From Nemertoderma westbladi (taxonomy: Eukaryota; Xenacoelomorpha; Nemertodermatida; Nemertodermatidae), in contig JAUCBJ010001656.1 of the NCBI GenBank assembly GCA_032718475.1, forward strand, positions 44,508 through 108,507: a stretch of 64,000 nt of DNA. Reading direction: 5' to 3'. Of this stretch, positions 1-13,900 are shown piece after piece (the stretch's first letter is position 1; each line of letters begins with the position of its first letter). A program made the translations under genes and the position numbers. A model generated the notes under the pieces. It was not told the origin of the DNA. It did not search any database and saw nothing but the letters and a program-made list of their open reading frames with translations.

Positions 1-3000
1 AGTACCTCCAGTACCAGGTTAGTACCTCCAGTACCAGGTTAGTACCTCCAGTACCAGGTTAGTACCTCCAGTACCAGGTTAGTACCTCCAGTACCGGGTT
101 AGTACCTCCAGTACCGGGTTAGTACCTCCAGTACCGGGTTAGTACCTCCAGTACCAGGTTAGTACCTCCAGTACCAGGTTAGTACCTCCAGTACCAGGTT
201 AGTACCTCCAGTACCGGGTTAGTACCTCCAGTACCGGGTTAGTACCTCCAGTACCGGGTTAGTACCTCCAGTACCGGGTTAGTACCTCCAGTACCAGGTT
301 AGTACCTCCAGTACCGGGTTAGTACCTCCAGTACCGGGTTAGTACCTCCAGTACCAGGTTAGTACCTCCAGTACCAGGTTAGTACCTCCAGTACCAGGTT
401 AGTACCTCCAGTACCAGGTTAGTACCTTCAGTACCGGGTTAGTACCTCCAGTACCAGGTTAGTACCTCCAGTACCAGGTTAGTACCTCCAGTACCGGGTT
501 AGTACCTCCAGTACCAGGTTAGTACCTCCAGTACCGGGTTAGTACCTCCAGTACCAGGTTAGTACCTCCAGTACCGGGTTAGTACCTCCAGTACCAGGTT
601 AGTACCTCCAGTACCGGGTTAGTACCTCCAGTACCGGGTTAGTACCTCCAGTACCAGGTTAGTACCTCCAGTACCGGGTTAGTACCTCCAGTACCGGGTT
701 AGTACCTCCAGTACCGGGTTAGTACCTCCAGTACCGGGTTAGTACCTCCAGTACCAGGTTAGTACCTCCAGTACCAGGTTAGTACCTCCAGTACCAGATT
801 AGTACCTCCAGTACCAGGTTAGTACCTCCAGTACCAGGTTAGTACCTCCAGTACCGGGTTAGTACCTCCAGTACCGGGTTAGTACCTCCAGTACCAGGTT
901 AGTACCTCCAGTACCGGGTTAGTACCTCCAGTACCGGGTTAGTACCTCCAGTACCGGGTTAGTACCTCCAGTACCGGGTTAGTACCTCCAGTACCGGGTT
1001 AGTACCTCCAGTACCGGGTTAGTACCTCCAGTACCGGGTTAGTACCTCCAGTACCAGGTTAGTACCTCCAGTACCAGGTTAGTACCTCCAGTACCGGGTT
1101 AGTACCTCCAGTACCAGGTTAGTACCTCCAGTACCAGGTTAGTACCTCCAGTACCAGGTTAGTACCTCCAGTACCGGGTTAGTACCTCCAGTACCAGGTT
1201 AGTACCTCCAGTACCAGGTTAGTACCTCCAGTACCAGGTTAGTACCTCCAGTACCAGGTTAGTACCTCCAGTACCAGGTTAGTACCTCCAGTACCAGGTT
1301 AGTACCTCCAGTACCAGGTTAGTACCTCCAGTACCAGGTTAGTACCTCCAGTACCAGGTTAGTACCTCCAGTACCGGGTTAGTACCTCCAGTACCAGGTT
1401 AGTACCTCCAGTACCAGGTTAGTACCTCCAGTACCAGGTTAGTACCTCCAGTACCGGGTTAGTACCTCCAGTACCAGGTTAGTACCTCCAGTACCAGGTT
1501 AGTACCTCCAGTACCAGGTTAGTACCTCCAGTACCGGGTTAGTACCTCCAGTACCAGGTTAGTACCTCCAGTACCGGGTTAGTACCTCCAGTACCAGGTT
1601 AGTACCTCCAGTACCGGGTTAGTACCTCCAGTACCGGGTTAGTACCTCCAGTACCGGGTTAGTACCTCCAGTACCAGGTTAGTACCTCCAGTACCGGGTT
1701 AGTACCTCCAGTACCAGGTTAGTACCTCCAGTACCGGGTTAGTACCTCCAGTACCAGGTTAGTACCTCCAGTACCAGGTTAGTACCTCCAGTACCGGTTA
1801 GTACCTCCAGTACCGGGTTAGTACCTCCAGTACCAGGTTAGTACCTCCAGTACCGGGTTAGTACCTCCAGTACCAGGTTAGTACCTCCAGTACCAGGTTA
1901 GTACCTCCAGTACCAGGTTAGTACCTCCAGTACCAGGTTAGTACCTCCAGTACCAGGTTAGTACCTCCAGTACCAGGTTAGTACCTCCAGTACCAGGTTA
2001 GTACCTCCAGTACCAGGTTAGTACCTCCAGTACCAGGTTAGTACCTCCAGTACCAGGTTAGTACCTCCAGTACCGGGTTAGTACCTCCAGTACCAGGTTA
2101 GTACCTCCAGTACCAGGTTAGTACCTCCAGTACCAGGTTAGTACCTCCAGTACCGGGTTAGTACCTCCAGTACCAGGTTAGTACCTCCAGTACCGGGTTA
2201 GTACCTCCAGTACCGGGTTAGTACCTCCAGTACCAGGTTAGTACCTCCAGTACCAGGTTAGTACCTCCAGTACCGGGTTAGTACCTCCAGTACCGGGTTA
2301 GTACCTCCAGTACCAGGTTAGTACCTCCAGTACCGGGTTAGTACCTCCAGTACCAGGTTAGTACCTCCAGTACCAGGTTAGTACCTCCAGTACCGGGTTA
2401 GTACCTCCAGTACCAGGTTAGTACCTCCAGTACCAGGTTAGTACCTCCAGTACCGGGTTAGTACCTCCAGTACCAGGTTAGTACCTCCAGTACCGGGTTA
2501 GTACCTCCAGTACCAGGTTAGTACCTCCAGTACCGGGTTAGTACCTCCAGTACCAGGTTAGTACCTCCAGTACCGGGTTAGTACCTCCAGTACCAGGTTA
2601 GTACCTCCAGTACCAGGTTAGTACCTCCAGTACCGGGTTAGTACCTCCAGTACCAGGTTAGTACCTCCAGTACCAGGTTAGTACCTCCAGTACCAGGTTA
2701 GTACCTCCAGTACCAGGTTAGTACCTCCAGTACCAGGTTAGTACCTCCAGTACCGGGTTAGTACCTCCAGTACCGGGTTAGTACCTCCAGTACCGGGTTA
2801 GTACCTCCAGTACCAGGTTAGTACCTCCAGTACCAGGTTAGTACCTCCAGTACCAGGTTAGTACCTCCAGTACCAGGTTAGTACCTCCAGTACCAGGTTA
2901 GTACCTCCAGTACCGGGTTAGTACCTCCAGTACCAGGTTAGTACCTCCAGTACCAGGTTAGTACCTCCAGTACCAGGTTAGTACCTCCAGTACCAGGTTA

Positions 3001-4599
3001 GTACCTCCAGTACCGGGTTAGTACCTCCAGTACCAGGTTAGTACCTCCAGTACCAGGTTAGTACCTCCAGTACCAGGTTAGTACCTCCAGTACCGGGTTA
3101 GTACCTCCAGTACCAGGTTAGTACCTCCAGTACCAGGTTAGTACCTCCAGTACCGGGTTAGCACCTCCAGTACCGGGTTAGTACCTCCAGTACCAGGTTA
3201 GTACCTCCAGTACCGGGTTAGTACCTCCAGTACCAGGTTAGTACCTCCAGTACCGGGTTAGTACCTCCAGTACCAGGTTAGTACCTCCAGTACCAGGTTA
3301 GTACCTCCAGTACCAGGTTAGTACCTCCAGTACCGGGTTAGTACCTCCAGTACCAGGTTAGTACCTCCAGTACCAGGTTAGTACCTCCAGTACCGGGTTA
3401 GCACCTCCAGTACCAGGTTAGTACCTCCAGTACCAGATTAGTACCTCCAGTACCAGGTTAGTACCTCCAGTACCAGATTAGTACCTCCAGTACCAGGTTA
3501 GTACCTCCAGTACCGGGTTAGTACCTCCAGTACCAGGTTAGTACCTCCAGTACCAGGTTAGTACCTCCAGTACCGGGTTAGCACCTCCAGTACCAGGTTA
3601 GTACCTCCAGTACCAGGTTAGTACCTCCAGTACCAGATTAGTACCTCCAGTACCAGGTTAGTACCTCCAGTACCAGGTTAGTACCTCCAGTACCAGGTTA
3701 GTACCTCCAGTACCAGGTTAGTACCTCCAGTACCAGATTAGTACCTCCAGTACCAGGTTAGTACCTTCAGTACCGGGTTAGTACCTCCAGTACCAGGTTA
3801 GTACATCAAGTACCGGATGAGTACCTCCAGTACCAGGTTAGTACCTTCAGTACCGGATGAGTACCTCCAGTACCAGGTTAGTACCTTCAGTACCGGATGA
3901 GTACCCTCAGTACCAGGTTAGTACCTCCAGTACCAGGTTAGTACCTCCAGTACCAGGTTAGTACCTCCAGTACCAGATTAGTACCTCCAGTACCAGGTTA
4001 GTACCCTCAGTACCAGGTTAGTACCTCCAGTACCAGGTTAGTACCCCCAGTACCAGGTTAGTACCTCCAGTACCAGGTTAGTACCTCCAGTACCAGGTTA
4101 GTACCTTCAGTACCGGGTTAGTACCTCCAGTACCAGGTTAGTACATCAAGTACCGGATGAGTACCTCCAGTACCAGGTTAGTACCTTCAGTACCGGATGA
4201 GTACCTCCAGTACCAGGTTAGTACCTCCAGTACCGGATGAGTACCTCCAGTACCAGGTTAGTACCTCCAGTACCAGGTTAGTACCTCCAGTACCGGGTTA
4301 GTACCTCCAGTACCAGGTTAGTACCTCCAGTACCAGGTTAGTACCTCCAGTACCGGGTTAGTACCTCCAGTACCGGGTTAGTACCTCCAGTACCGGGTTA
4401 GTACCTCCAGTACCGGGTTAGTACCTCCAGTACCAGGTTAGTACCTCCAGTACCAGGTTAGTACCTCCAGTACCGGGTTAGCACCTCCAGTACCGGGTTA
4501 GTACCTCCAGTACCGGGTTAGTTCCTCCAGTACCGGGTTAGAACCTCCTGTACCAGGTTAGTACCTGCAGTACCGGGTTTGTACCTCCAGTACCGGGTT
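1..4599. repeat. 20-bp satellite array, about 230 units
   Basis: The unit is agtacctccagtaccaggtt, itself two related halves that each begin agtacc (9 + 11 bp). Nearly all variation is at one site, where ccagg and ccggg units alternate irregularly. One unit near 1781-1799 is 19 bp and shifts the phase. A more diverged block with gtacatcaag and ccggatga variants lies at about 3760-4250, and the right edge (4520-4599) also decays. The array fills the intron upstream of the first visible filamin exon. Every frame meets stops, so it is not coding. Confidence 0.97.
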
Positions 4600-4611
4600 A
4601 GGGGAATATTT

Positions 4612-4690
4612 AGGGGAGTATAACTTATGTTATTTATTTAGGGGAGTATAACTTATGTTATTTATTTAGGGGAGTATAACATATCGGTTA
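4612..4690 (+). repeat. 28-bp triplication of an intron-exon junction
   Basis: The string tttaggggagtataac occurs three times, 28 bp apart (near 4612, 4640 and 4668). Only the last copy continues into filamin coding sequence. The copies therefore repeat both the 3' splice site and the first exon bases. The two upstream copies are followed by ttatgttatttatt instead of the coding continuation. Confidence 0.85.
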
Positions 4691-4945
4691 AGTTTAACGA
4701 CCAATCGATTCCGGGTTCCCCTTTCCGTGTCTATGTAGCCCCCCCTAGAGCCGACACCTTCCGCCAGGAGGCCGTCTCCCGTACGAGTCGCATCTCATCC
4801 CTCCAGAGCACCATGCGGGTCGGCCAACCAGTGTCGTTCGCTGTACAGATGTCGGATTCCGGATCTCCGGACGGTCTCCGGGCCACCGTGGTCGCCCCGT
4901 CCGGAGTGGAGGACCCAGCCGTAGTGTCGGACTACGACCCACACA
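4670..4945 (+). CDS. Filamin exon a (end of one repeat, start of the penultimate repeat)
   Basis: The acceptor is tttatttag at 4661-4669 and the donor is GTGAGT at 4946. The reading starts (G)[10 protein letters not shown] and includes [11 protein letters not shown], a linker, and the first strands of the next filamin repeat, ending SDYDPH. Both edges are phase 1. The acceptor was chosen because the same protein register continues across it and because this is the only one of three duplicated junctions that leads into coding sequence. Confidence 0.9.
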
Positions 4946-7900
4946 GTGAGTAGGGGACGCCACCATAGTGTAGAAGACGCCCCCATAGTGTAGGGGACGC
5001 CCCCATAGTGTAGGGGACGCCGCCATAGTGTAGGGGACGCCGGCATAGTGTAGGGGACGCCCCCATAGTGTAGGGGACGCCGCCATAGTGTAGGGGACGC
5101 CGACATAGTGCAGGGGACGCCCCCATAGTGTAGGGGACGCCGGCATAGTGTAGGGGACGCCGGCATAGTGTAGGGGACGCCCCTATAGTGTAGGGGACGC
5201 CCCCATAGTGTAGGAGACGCCCCCATTGTGTAGGGAACGCCCCCATAGTGTAGGGGACGCCGGCATAGTGTAGGGGACGCCCCTATAGTGTAGGGGACGC
5301 CGGCATAGTGTATGGGACGCCCCTATAGTGTAGGGGACGCCCCCATAGTGTAGGGGATGCCCCCATAGTGTAGGGCACGCCACCATAGTGTAGGGAATGC
5401 CTTTATTACTTAGACACAATGATTTATTAGTTTCTCATTGCTTAGACACAATGATTTATTAGTTTCTCATTACTTAGACACAATGGTTTATTAGTTTCTC
5501 ATTACTTAGACATAATGATTTATTAGTTTCTCACTACTTAGACACAATGATTTATTAGTTTCTCATTACTTAGACAGAATAATTTATTAGTTTCTCATTA
5601 TTTAAACACAATGATTTATTCGTTTCTCATTATTTAGACACAATGATTAATTAGTTTCTCATTACTTAGACACAATGATTTATTAGTTTCTCATTACTTA
5701 GACACAATGATTTATTAGTTTCTCATTACTTAGACACAATGATTTATTAGTTTCTCATTACTTAGACACAATGATTTATTAGTTTCTCATTACTTAGACA
5801 CAATGATTTATTAGTTTCTCATTACTTAGACACAATGATTTATTAGTTTCTCATTACTTAGACACAATGATTTATTAGTTTCTCATTACTTAGACACAAT
5901 GATTTATTAGTTTCTCATTACTTAGACACAATGATTTATTAGTTTCTCATTACTTAGACACAATGATTTATTAGTTTCTCATTACTTAGACACCATGATT
6001 TATTAGTTTCTCATTACTTAGACACAATGATTTATTAGTTTCTCATTACTTAGACACAATGATTTATTAGTTTCTCATTACTTAGACACAATGATTTATT
6101 AGTTTCTCATTACTTAGACACAATGATTTATTAGTTTCTCATTACTTAGACACAATGATTTATTAGTTTCTCATTACTTAGACACAATGATTTATTAGTT
6201 TCTCATTACTTAGACACAATGATTTATTAGTTTCTCATTACTTAGACACAATGATTTATTAGTTTCTCATTACTTAGACACAATGATTTATTAGTTTCTC
6301 ATTACTTAGACACAATAATTTATTAGTTTCTCATTACTTAGACACAATGATTTATTAGTTTCTCATTACTTAGACACCATGATTTATTAGTTTCTCATTA
6401 CTTAGACACAACGATTTATTAGTTTCTCATTACTTAGACACAATAATTTATTCGTTTATCATTCGTTAGACACAATGATTAATTAGTTTCTCATTACTTA
6501 GACACAACGATTTATTAGTTTCTCATTACTTAGACACAATGAATTATTAGTTTCCCATTACTTAGACACAATGATTTATTAGTTTCTCATTACTTAGACA
6601 CAATGATTTATTAGTTTCTCATTACTTAGACACAATGATTTATTAGTTTCTCATTACTTAGACACCATGATTTATTAGTTTATCATTACTTAGACACAAT
6701 GAATTATTAGTTTCCCATTACTTAGACACAATGATTTATTAGTTTCTCATTACTTAGACACAATGATTTATTAGTTTCTCATTACTTAGACACCATGATT
6801 TATTAGTTTCTCATTACTCATACACAATAATTTATTAGTTTATCACTACTTAGACACAATGATTTATTAGTTTCTCATTACTTAGACACCATGATTTATT
6901 AGTTTCTCATTACTCATACACAATAATTTATTAGTTTATCACTACTTAGACACAATGATTTATTAGTTTCTCATTACTTAGACACAATGAATTATTAGTT
7001 TCCCATTACTTAGACACAATGATTTATTAGTTTCTCATTACTTAGACACAATGATTTATTAGTTTCTCATTACTTAGACACAATGATTTATTAGTTTCTC
7101 ATTACTTAGACACAATAATTTATTAGTTTCTCATTACTTAGACACAATGATTTATTAGTTTCTCATTACTTAGACACCATGATTTATTAGTTTCTCATTA
7201 CTTAGACACAATGAATTATTAGTTTCCCATTACTTAGACACAATGATTTATTAGTTTCTCATTACTTAGACACAATGATTTATTAGTTTCTCATTACTTA
7301 GACACAATGATTTATTAGTTTCTCATTACTTAGACACCATGATTTATTAGTTTCTCATTACTTAGACACAATGATTTATTAGTTTCTCATTACTTAGACA
7401 CAATGATTTATTAGTTTCTCATTACTTAGACACAATGATTTATTAGTTTCTCATTACTTAGACACAATGATTTATTAGTTTCTCATTACTTAGACACAAT
7501 GATTTATTAGTTTCTCATTACTTAGACACAATGATTTATTAGTTTCTCATTACTTAGACACAATGATTTATTAGTTTCTCATTACTTAGACACCATGATT
7601 TATTAGTTTCTCATTACTTAGACACAACGATTTATTAGTTTCTCATTACTTAGACACAATAATTTATTCGTTTATCATTCGTTAGACACAATGATTAATT
7701 AGTTTCTCATTACTTAGACACAACGATTTATTAGTTTCTCATTACTTAGACACAATGAATTATTAGTTTCCCATTACTTAGACACAATGATTTATTAGTT
7801 TCTCATTACTTAGACACAATGATTTATTAGTTTCTCATTACTTAGACACAATGATTTATTAGTTTCTCATTACTTAGACACCATGATTTATTAGTTTATC

Positions 7901-10900
7901 ATTACTTAGACACAATGAATTATTAGTTTCCCATTACTTAGACACAATGATTTATTAGTTTCTCATTACTTAGACACAATGATTTATTAGTTTCTCATTA
8001 CTTAGACACCATGATTTATTAGTTTCTCATTACTCATACACAATAATTTATTAGTTTATCACTACTTAGACACAATGATTTATTAGTTTCTCATTACTTA
8101 GACACCATGATTTATTAGTTTCTCATTACTCATACACAATAATTTATTAGTTTATCACTACTTAGACACAATGATTTATTAGTTTCTCATTACTTAGACA
8201 CAATGAATTATTAGTTTCCCATTACTTAGACACAATGATTTATTAGTTTCTCATTACTTAGACACAATGATTTATTAGTTTCTCATTACTTAGACACCAT
8301 GATTTATTAGTTTCTCATTACTTAGACACAACGATTTATTAGTTTCTCATTACTTAGACACAATAATTTATTCGTTTATCATTCGTTAGACACAATGATT
8401 AATTAGTTTCTCATTACTTAGACACAACGATTTATTAGTTTCTCATTACTTAGACACAATGAATTATTAGTTTCCCATTACTTAGACACAATGATTTATT
8501 AGTTTCTCATTACTTAGACACAATGATTTATTAGTTTCTCATTACTTAGACACAATGATTTATTAGTTTCTCATTACTTAGACACCATGATTTATTAGTT
8601 TCTCATTACTTAGACACAATGAATTATTAGTTTCCCATTACTTAGACACAATGATTTATTAGTTTCTCATTACTTAGACACAATGATTTATTAGTTTCTC
8701 ATTACTTAGACACCATGATTTATTAGTTTCTCATTACTCATACACAATAATTTATTAGTTTATCACTACTTAGACACAATGATTTATTAGTTTCTCATTA
8801 CTTAGACACCATGATTTATTAGTTTCTCATTACTCATACACAATAATTTATTAGTTTATCACTACTTAGACACAATGATTTATTAGTTTCTCATTACTTA
8901 GACACAATGAATTATTAGTTTCCCATTACTTAGACACAATGATTTATTAGTTTCTCATTACTTAGACACAATGATTTATTAGTTTCTCATTACTTAGACA
9001 CAATGATTTATTAGTTTCTCATTACTTAGACACAATAATTTATTAGTTTCTCATTACTTAGACACAATGATTTATTAGTTTCTCATTACTTAGACACCAT
9101 GATTTATTAGTTTCTCATTACTTAGACACAATGAATTATTAGTTTCCCATTACTTAGACACAATGATTTATTAGTTTCTCATTACTTAGACACAATGATT
9201 TATTAGTTTCTCATTACTTAGACACAATGATTTATTAGTTTCTCATTACTTAGACACAATGATTTATTAGTTTCTCATTACTTAGACACAATGATTTATT
9301 AGTTTCTCATTACTTAGACACCATGATTTATTAGTTTCTCATTACTTAGACACAATGAATTATTAGTTTCCCATTACTTAGACACAATGATTTATTAGTA
9401 TCTCATTACTTAGACACAATAATTTATTAGTTTCTCATTACTTAGACACAATGATTTATTAGTTTCTCATTACTTAGACACCATGATTTATTAGTTTCTC
9501 ATTACTTAGACACAATGAATTATTAGTTTCCCATTACTTAGACACAATGATTTATTAGTTTCTCATTACTTAGACACAATGATTTATTCGTTTCTCATTA
9601 CTTAGACACAATGATTTATTCGTTTCTCATTACTTAGACACAATGATTTATTAGTTTCTCATTACTTAGACACAATGATTTATTAGTTAATATAGTATAT
9701 AATAATATAATAATAATAATATAATATTATTAGTTAAATATATTAGTAAAACTATTAGTATAGTTAAATATATTAGTAAAACTATTAGTATAGTTAAATA
9801 TATTAGTAAAACTATTAGTTTAGTTAAATTCAATAACTTTTTTATTCAGCCGGTTCTGTTGGTGTCAGATTCACTCCCCGAGAGAACGGAGAGCATCTTG
9901 TAAACGTGTTCCACCATGGTAGACCTGTTCCGGCCTCCCCATTCAGATTCATTGTACGCGATGTGACGTCACATGGTGATGACGTTTCGGCCTACGGAGA
10001 CGGTCTGATATCCGGTAACACAGGTCAGTTGGGAGTATGACGTCACCTAGTTTGTAAGTCAACTCAGGTTAGTTGGGAGTGTGACGTCACTGAGTCTGTA
10101 AGTCAGCACAGGTCAGTTGTGAGTGTGACGTCACTGAAAACACAGGTCAGTTGTGAGTGTGACGTTGAGTGTGTCCGTGTATGTCAGCACAGGTCAGTTG
10201 TGAGTGTGACGTCACTGATTGTGTCCGTGTATGTCAGCACAGGTCTGTTGGGAGTGTGCGGTCACTGAGTAAGTCAGCACAGGTGAGTTGGGAGTGTGAC
10301 GTCACTGAGTGTGTAAGTCAACACAGGTCAGTTGTGAGTGTGACGTCACTGAGTGTGGGAGTGTGACGTCATTGAGTGTGTAAGTCAACATAGGTCAGTT
10401 GTAAGTGTGACGTCACTGAATGTGTAAGTCAACACAGGTCAGTTGTGAGTGTGACGTCACTGAGTGTGTACAGCAACACAGGTCAGTTGGGAGTGTGACG
10501 TCACTGAGTGTGTACAGCAGCACAGGTCAGTTGGGAGTGTGACGTCACTGAGTGTGTAAGTCAACACAGGTCAGTTGTAAGTGTGACGTCACTGAATGTG
10601 TAAGTCAACACAGGTCAGTTGTAAATGTGACATCACTGAATGTGTAAGTCAACACAGGTCAGTTGTAAGTGTAACGTCACTGAATGTGTAAGTCAACACA
10701 GGTCAGTTGTGAGTGTGACGTCACTGAGTGTGTAAGTCAACACAGGTCAGTTGTAAGTGTGACGTCACTGAATGTGTAAGTCAACACAGGTCAGTTGTGA
10801 GTGTGACGTCACTGAGTGTGTAAGTCCTGGGAGACTTTAATGCAAGTCTGCATCAATCACCTACATCGCCCTGGGTCTATAGCAATAGTGTTAACCGAAA

Positions 10901-13900
10901 TTCCGTCCATCATCAGGATTTTCATGGAAACATCATCATCTTCAGGAAACGGGCTCCCTGGACTGACAACAAAATTCAGAAGTGCCGAAATGACCTCTAC
11001 AAGGCGCAGAAAGAGTCCCGACTCAAACAGACTACAGCGGCCAAGAATGCAGTTAAGGCTGCATTAGGTAACTGAACAGGCTGTACTCTGTTAATCTACA
11101 GGAGCTAATAAACCAACAGGTTGATGCCATCAATGATGCTGACGACAGCAGGCAATCATCCCAGGCATGGAGATCGATCAATCTGCTTACAGGGCGGAAA
11201 AGCCAACCAACCACCAAGGTTAAGGCTGAATCACCAGCCGATCGCCTCAATGGTTGGAAGGCCCACTTTGAAAAGCTCCTCAATAATGACAGGGTATTGC
11301 CTGATAACTTTATAGAAGTAAAAGTGTCTGAGTCTGTACTCCCAGATATTCCCATTGGCGATATCTCCTTTGCAGAAGTGAAGGCTGCTGCAAAGAGCAT
11401 TAAGACCAATCGTGCCAGTGGAGTAGATGGTGTTCCCCCTGAGGTCTTTTAAAATACCTGAGTGTTTAAAGCTCATATATCCCATCATAGTAGACATGTA
11501 CCGAACAACAAGAGTCCCACAAGAAATGAAAACAAATAAGCTGGTGCCAGTTCCCAAGAAGGGCAACCTAACACTCTATGGTTCTTTTCGGGGAATCTCA
11601 TTGATCTCGATTGCTGCAAAGGTATACAATAGAATTCTATTAAATCGCATCAGGGATCCCATTGAGAGACTGCTCCGTGGAAATCAGAATGGGTTCCGTA
11701 AAGGTCGTGGGACCATGGAGCCCATTTTGGCACTTAGAAGGATAATTGAAGAATTATCAAAAAAGAAAGACAGGCATCTGGCTGTTATCTTTGTTGACTT
11801 CTTCAAGGCCTTTGATTCAGTCTCTCGCTCACGTATGTTCAGCATACTTTCATTATATGGGATTCCTGATGAAATTATTGCAGCAATCAGATCAGTATAC
11901 GATGGTTCGACAACATTTGTGTCTACTGTTGACGGTGACACAGAACCATTTGAAGTGTTATGGGGTGTCTTCCAGGGAGACACACTTGCACCATTCTTGT
12001 TCATAATTGTTGTTGACTATGTTCTACGCATGTCCTTAGATCATCATAATGATGATGGGGTGATGATAACTCCACCTACTGGCTCCAGAAGTCGAGGAAA
12101 TCCTGCCAAGTACCTAACTGATCTAGACTTTGCTGATGACTTAGGAGTACTCTCAGAATCACTAGAGGGTGCCCAACGGCTCCTTAGCTCATTAGAACAT
12201 GCTGCTTCTAGTGTTGGTCTTTTTATTAAATCCAGAAAGACCAAAATTTTGACAGTTAACTTTGAAAGTCCTCAGCAAGTCTCTGATCGGATGAGAATAA
12301 GCTTTCCAGGATTTGGAAGTCACCGAGAATTAATCGGAAACTTAAGGTCCGATTATTTGGAGAGCAGCAGTAGTTCCAGTACTCCTCTACGGGAGTCCAT
12401 GCTGGGCTCTAACTGCTGAGGACACCAAATCTCTGGATGGCACATTCACAAGAATGCTACGCCGGGTTCATTGTGTAAAGTACAATGCACACATCTCCAA
12501 CCAGACACTATATAACATTGGTGTCTCATTGGTTCCCCCAAGCTTTACACTAGATCAAAATCGCCTCCGCTTTGCAAGACATTGCTTTCGCCGTGAGGAC
12601 CAGCCAGTGCATAATCTTGTACTTTGGCAGCCTCATGGAGTGAATAAGCATGGTGGACAGCCCATGACTTTCTTGAGACGCATCTTAAAGGACACTGGCC
12701 TTGAAGATGCGGATGATCTAGCAAATGTCATGGGTGATAGGGAGTTGTGGCGGTGCAATGTTGTCGATAAGCCGGCACAGCATTCTTAAAAATGCAGCTG
12801 CAATGCAGCATGCCGATCCTAGTAGTAGTAGTGGTTCTTTTAGCTGTTCAAGTATTTTAGTAGTAGTAGTAGTAGTAGAGTGTGTAAGTCAACACAGGTC
12901 AGTTGTAAGTGTGACGTCACTGAATGTGTAAGTCAACACAGGTCAGTTGTGAGTGTGACGTCACTGAGTGTGTACATCAGCACTGGTCAGTTGTGAGTGT
13001 GACGTCACTGAGTGGTGAGTATGTCTTTGTACAGCAGCACAGGTCAGTTGAGAGTGTGACGTCACTGAGTGTGTACAGCTGCACAGGTAAGTTGGGAGTG
13101 TGACGTCACTGAGTGTATCTACACTATTGTATGTAACCATAGTTGTAAATTTCCCTCTCATTGGCTTTTTGATTGGTTGTGCTGATGGAGAGTGTATTTA
13201 TGTTTGCTTTAATTAAGTCAGTTCGAATTATATAAATTGTATCTAAAACTATAAAGGTTATGATGGTTAATTATTTGCAGGCGTTCCGAGTGAGTTTATA
13301 GTGAACACAATGAACGCGGATCCGGGAACCCTTGCGGTTACCATCGATGGACCTTCCAAGGTAACTCTGGACTGCGAGGAGATTGAGGAAGGTTACAAAC
13401 TCATCTACACACCGATGGCTCCCGGGGAATACACCGTCAACGTTAAATACGCCGGACAGAATCACATTAATGGGAGTCCTTTCTTAGTTTACGTTACAGG
13501 TTGGTTACACTGCATGTTACAGACGGGTTACAGTATTTTACTGGGGGGTTACAGTGTTGCGTTTGTGGTTCGTCGTATTAACCTCTAGAATCCTGTAATG
13601 AGTGGTTGGTTGATAATAAGCTATCCATTCACTACGGTAAGACTGAAAGTATTTTGTTTGGTTCCAAAAGAAATTTAAAGAAGGTAACTAAGTTTGAAGT
13701 CACTAGTAATGGACATAAGATTGAAAATAAAAAGGAAGTTAAATATTTACGCGCCACATTGGATAACTGCTTATCAGGAGAAAGTACAGTGAAAAATATT
13801 TTCTCGAAAGTTAACAGTAGGCTTAGGTTTCTATACAGAAATCAAAATAGTTTGAACACCGACTCCCGCAAGTTACTTTGCTCTTCTTTAATACAGTGTC

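Noticed and set aside
1-4620. Telomeric or subtelomeric repeat because of ttag and ttagggg strings
   Set aside because: The period is 20 bp and the unit is not TTAGGG; ttagggg at the end belongs to the duplicated filamin acceptor.
5406-9690. CRISPR array
   Set aside because: No variable spacers between repeats, eukaryotic intron context and no cas genes; units are contiguous tandem copies.
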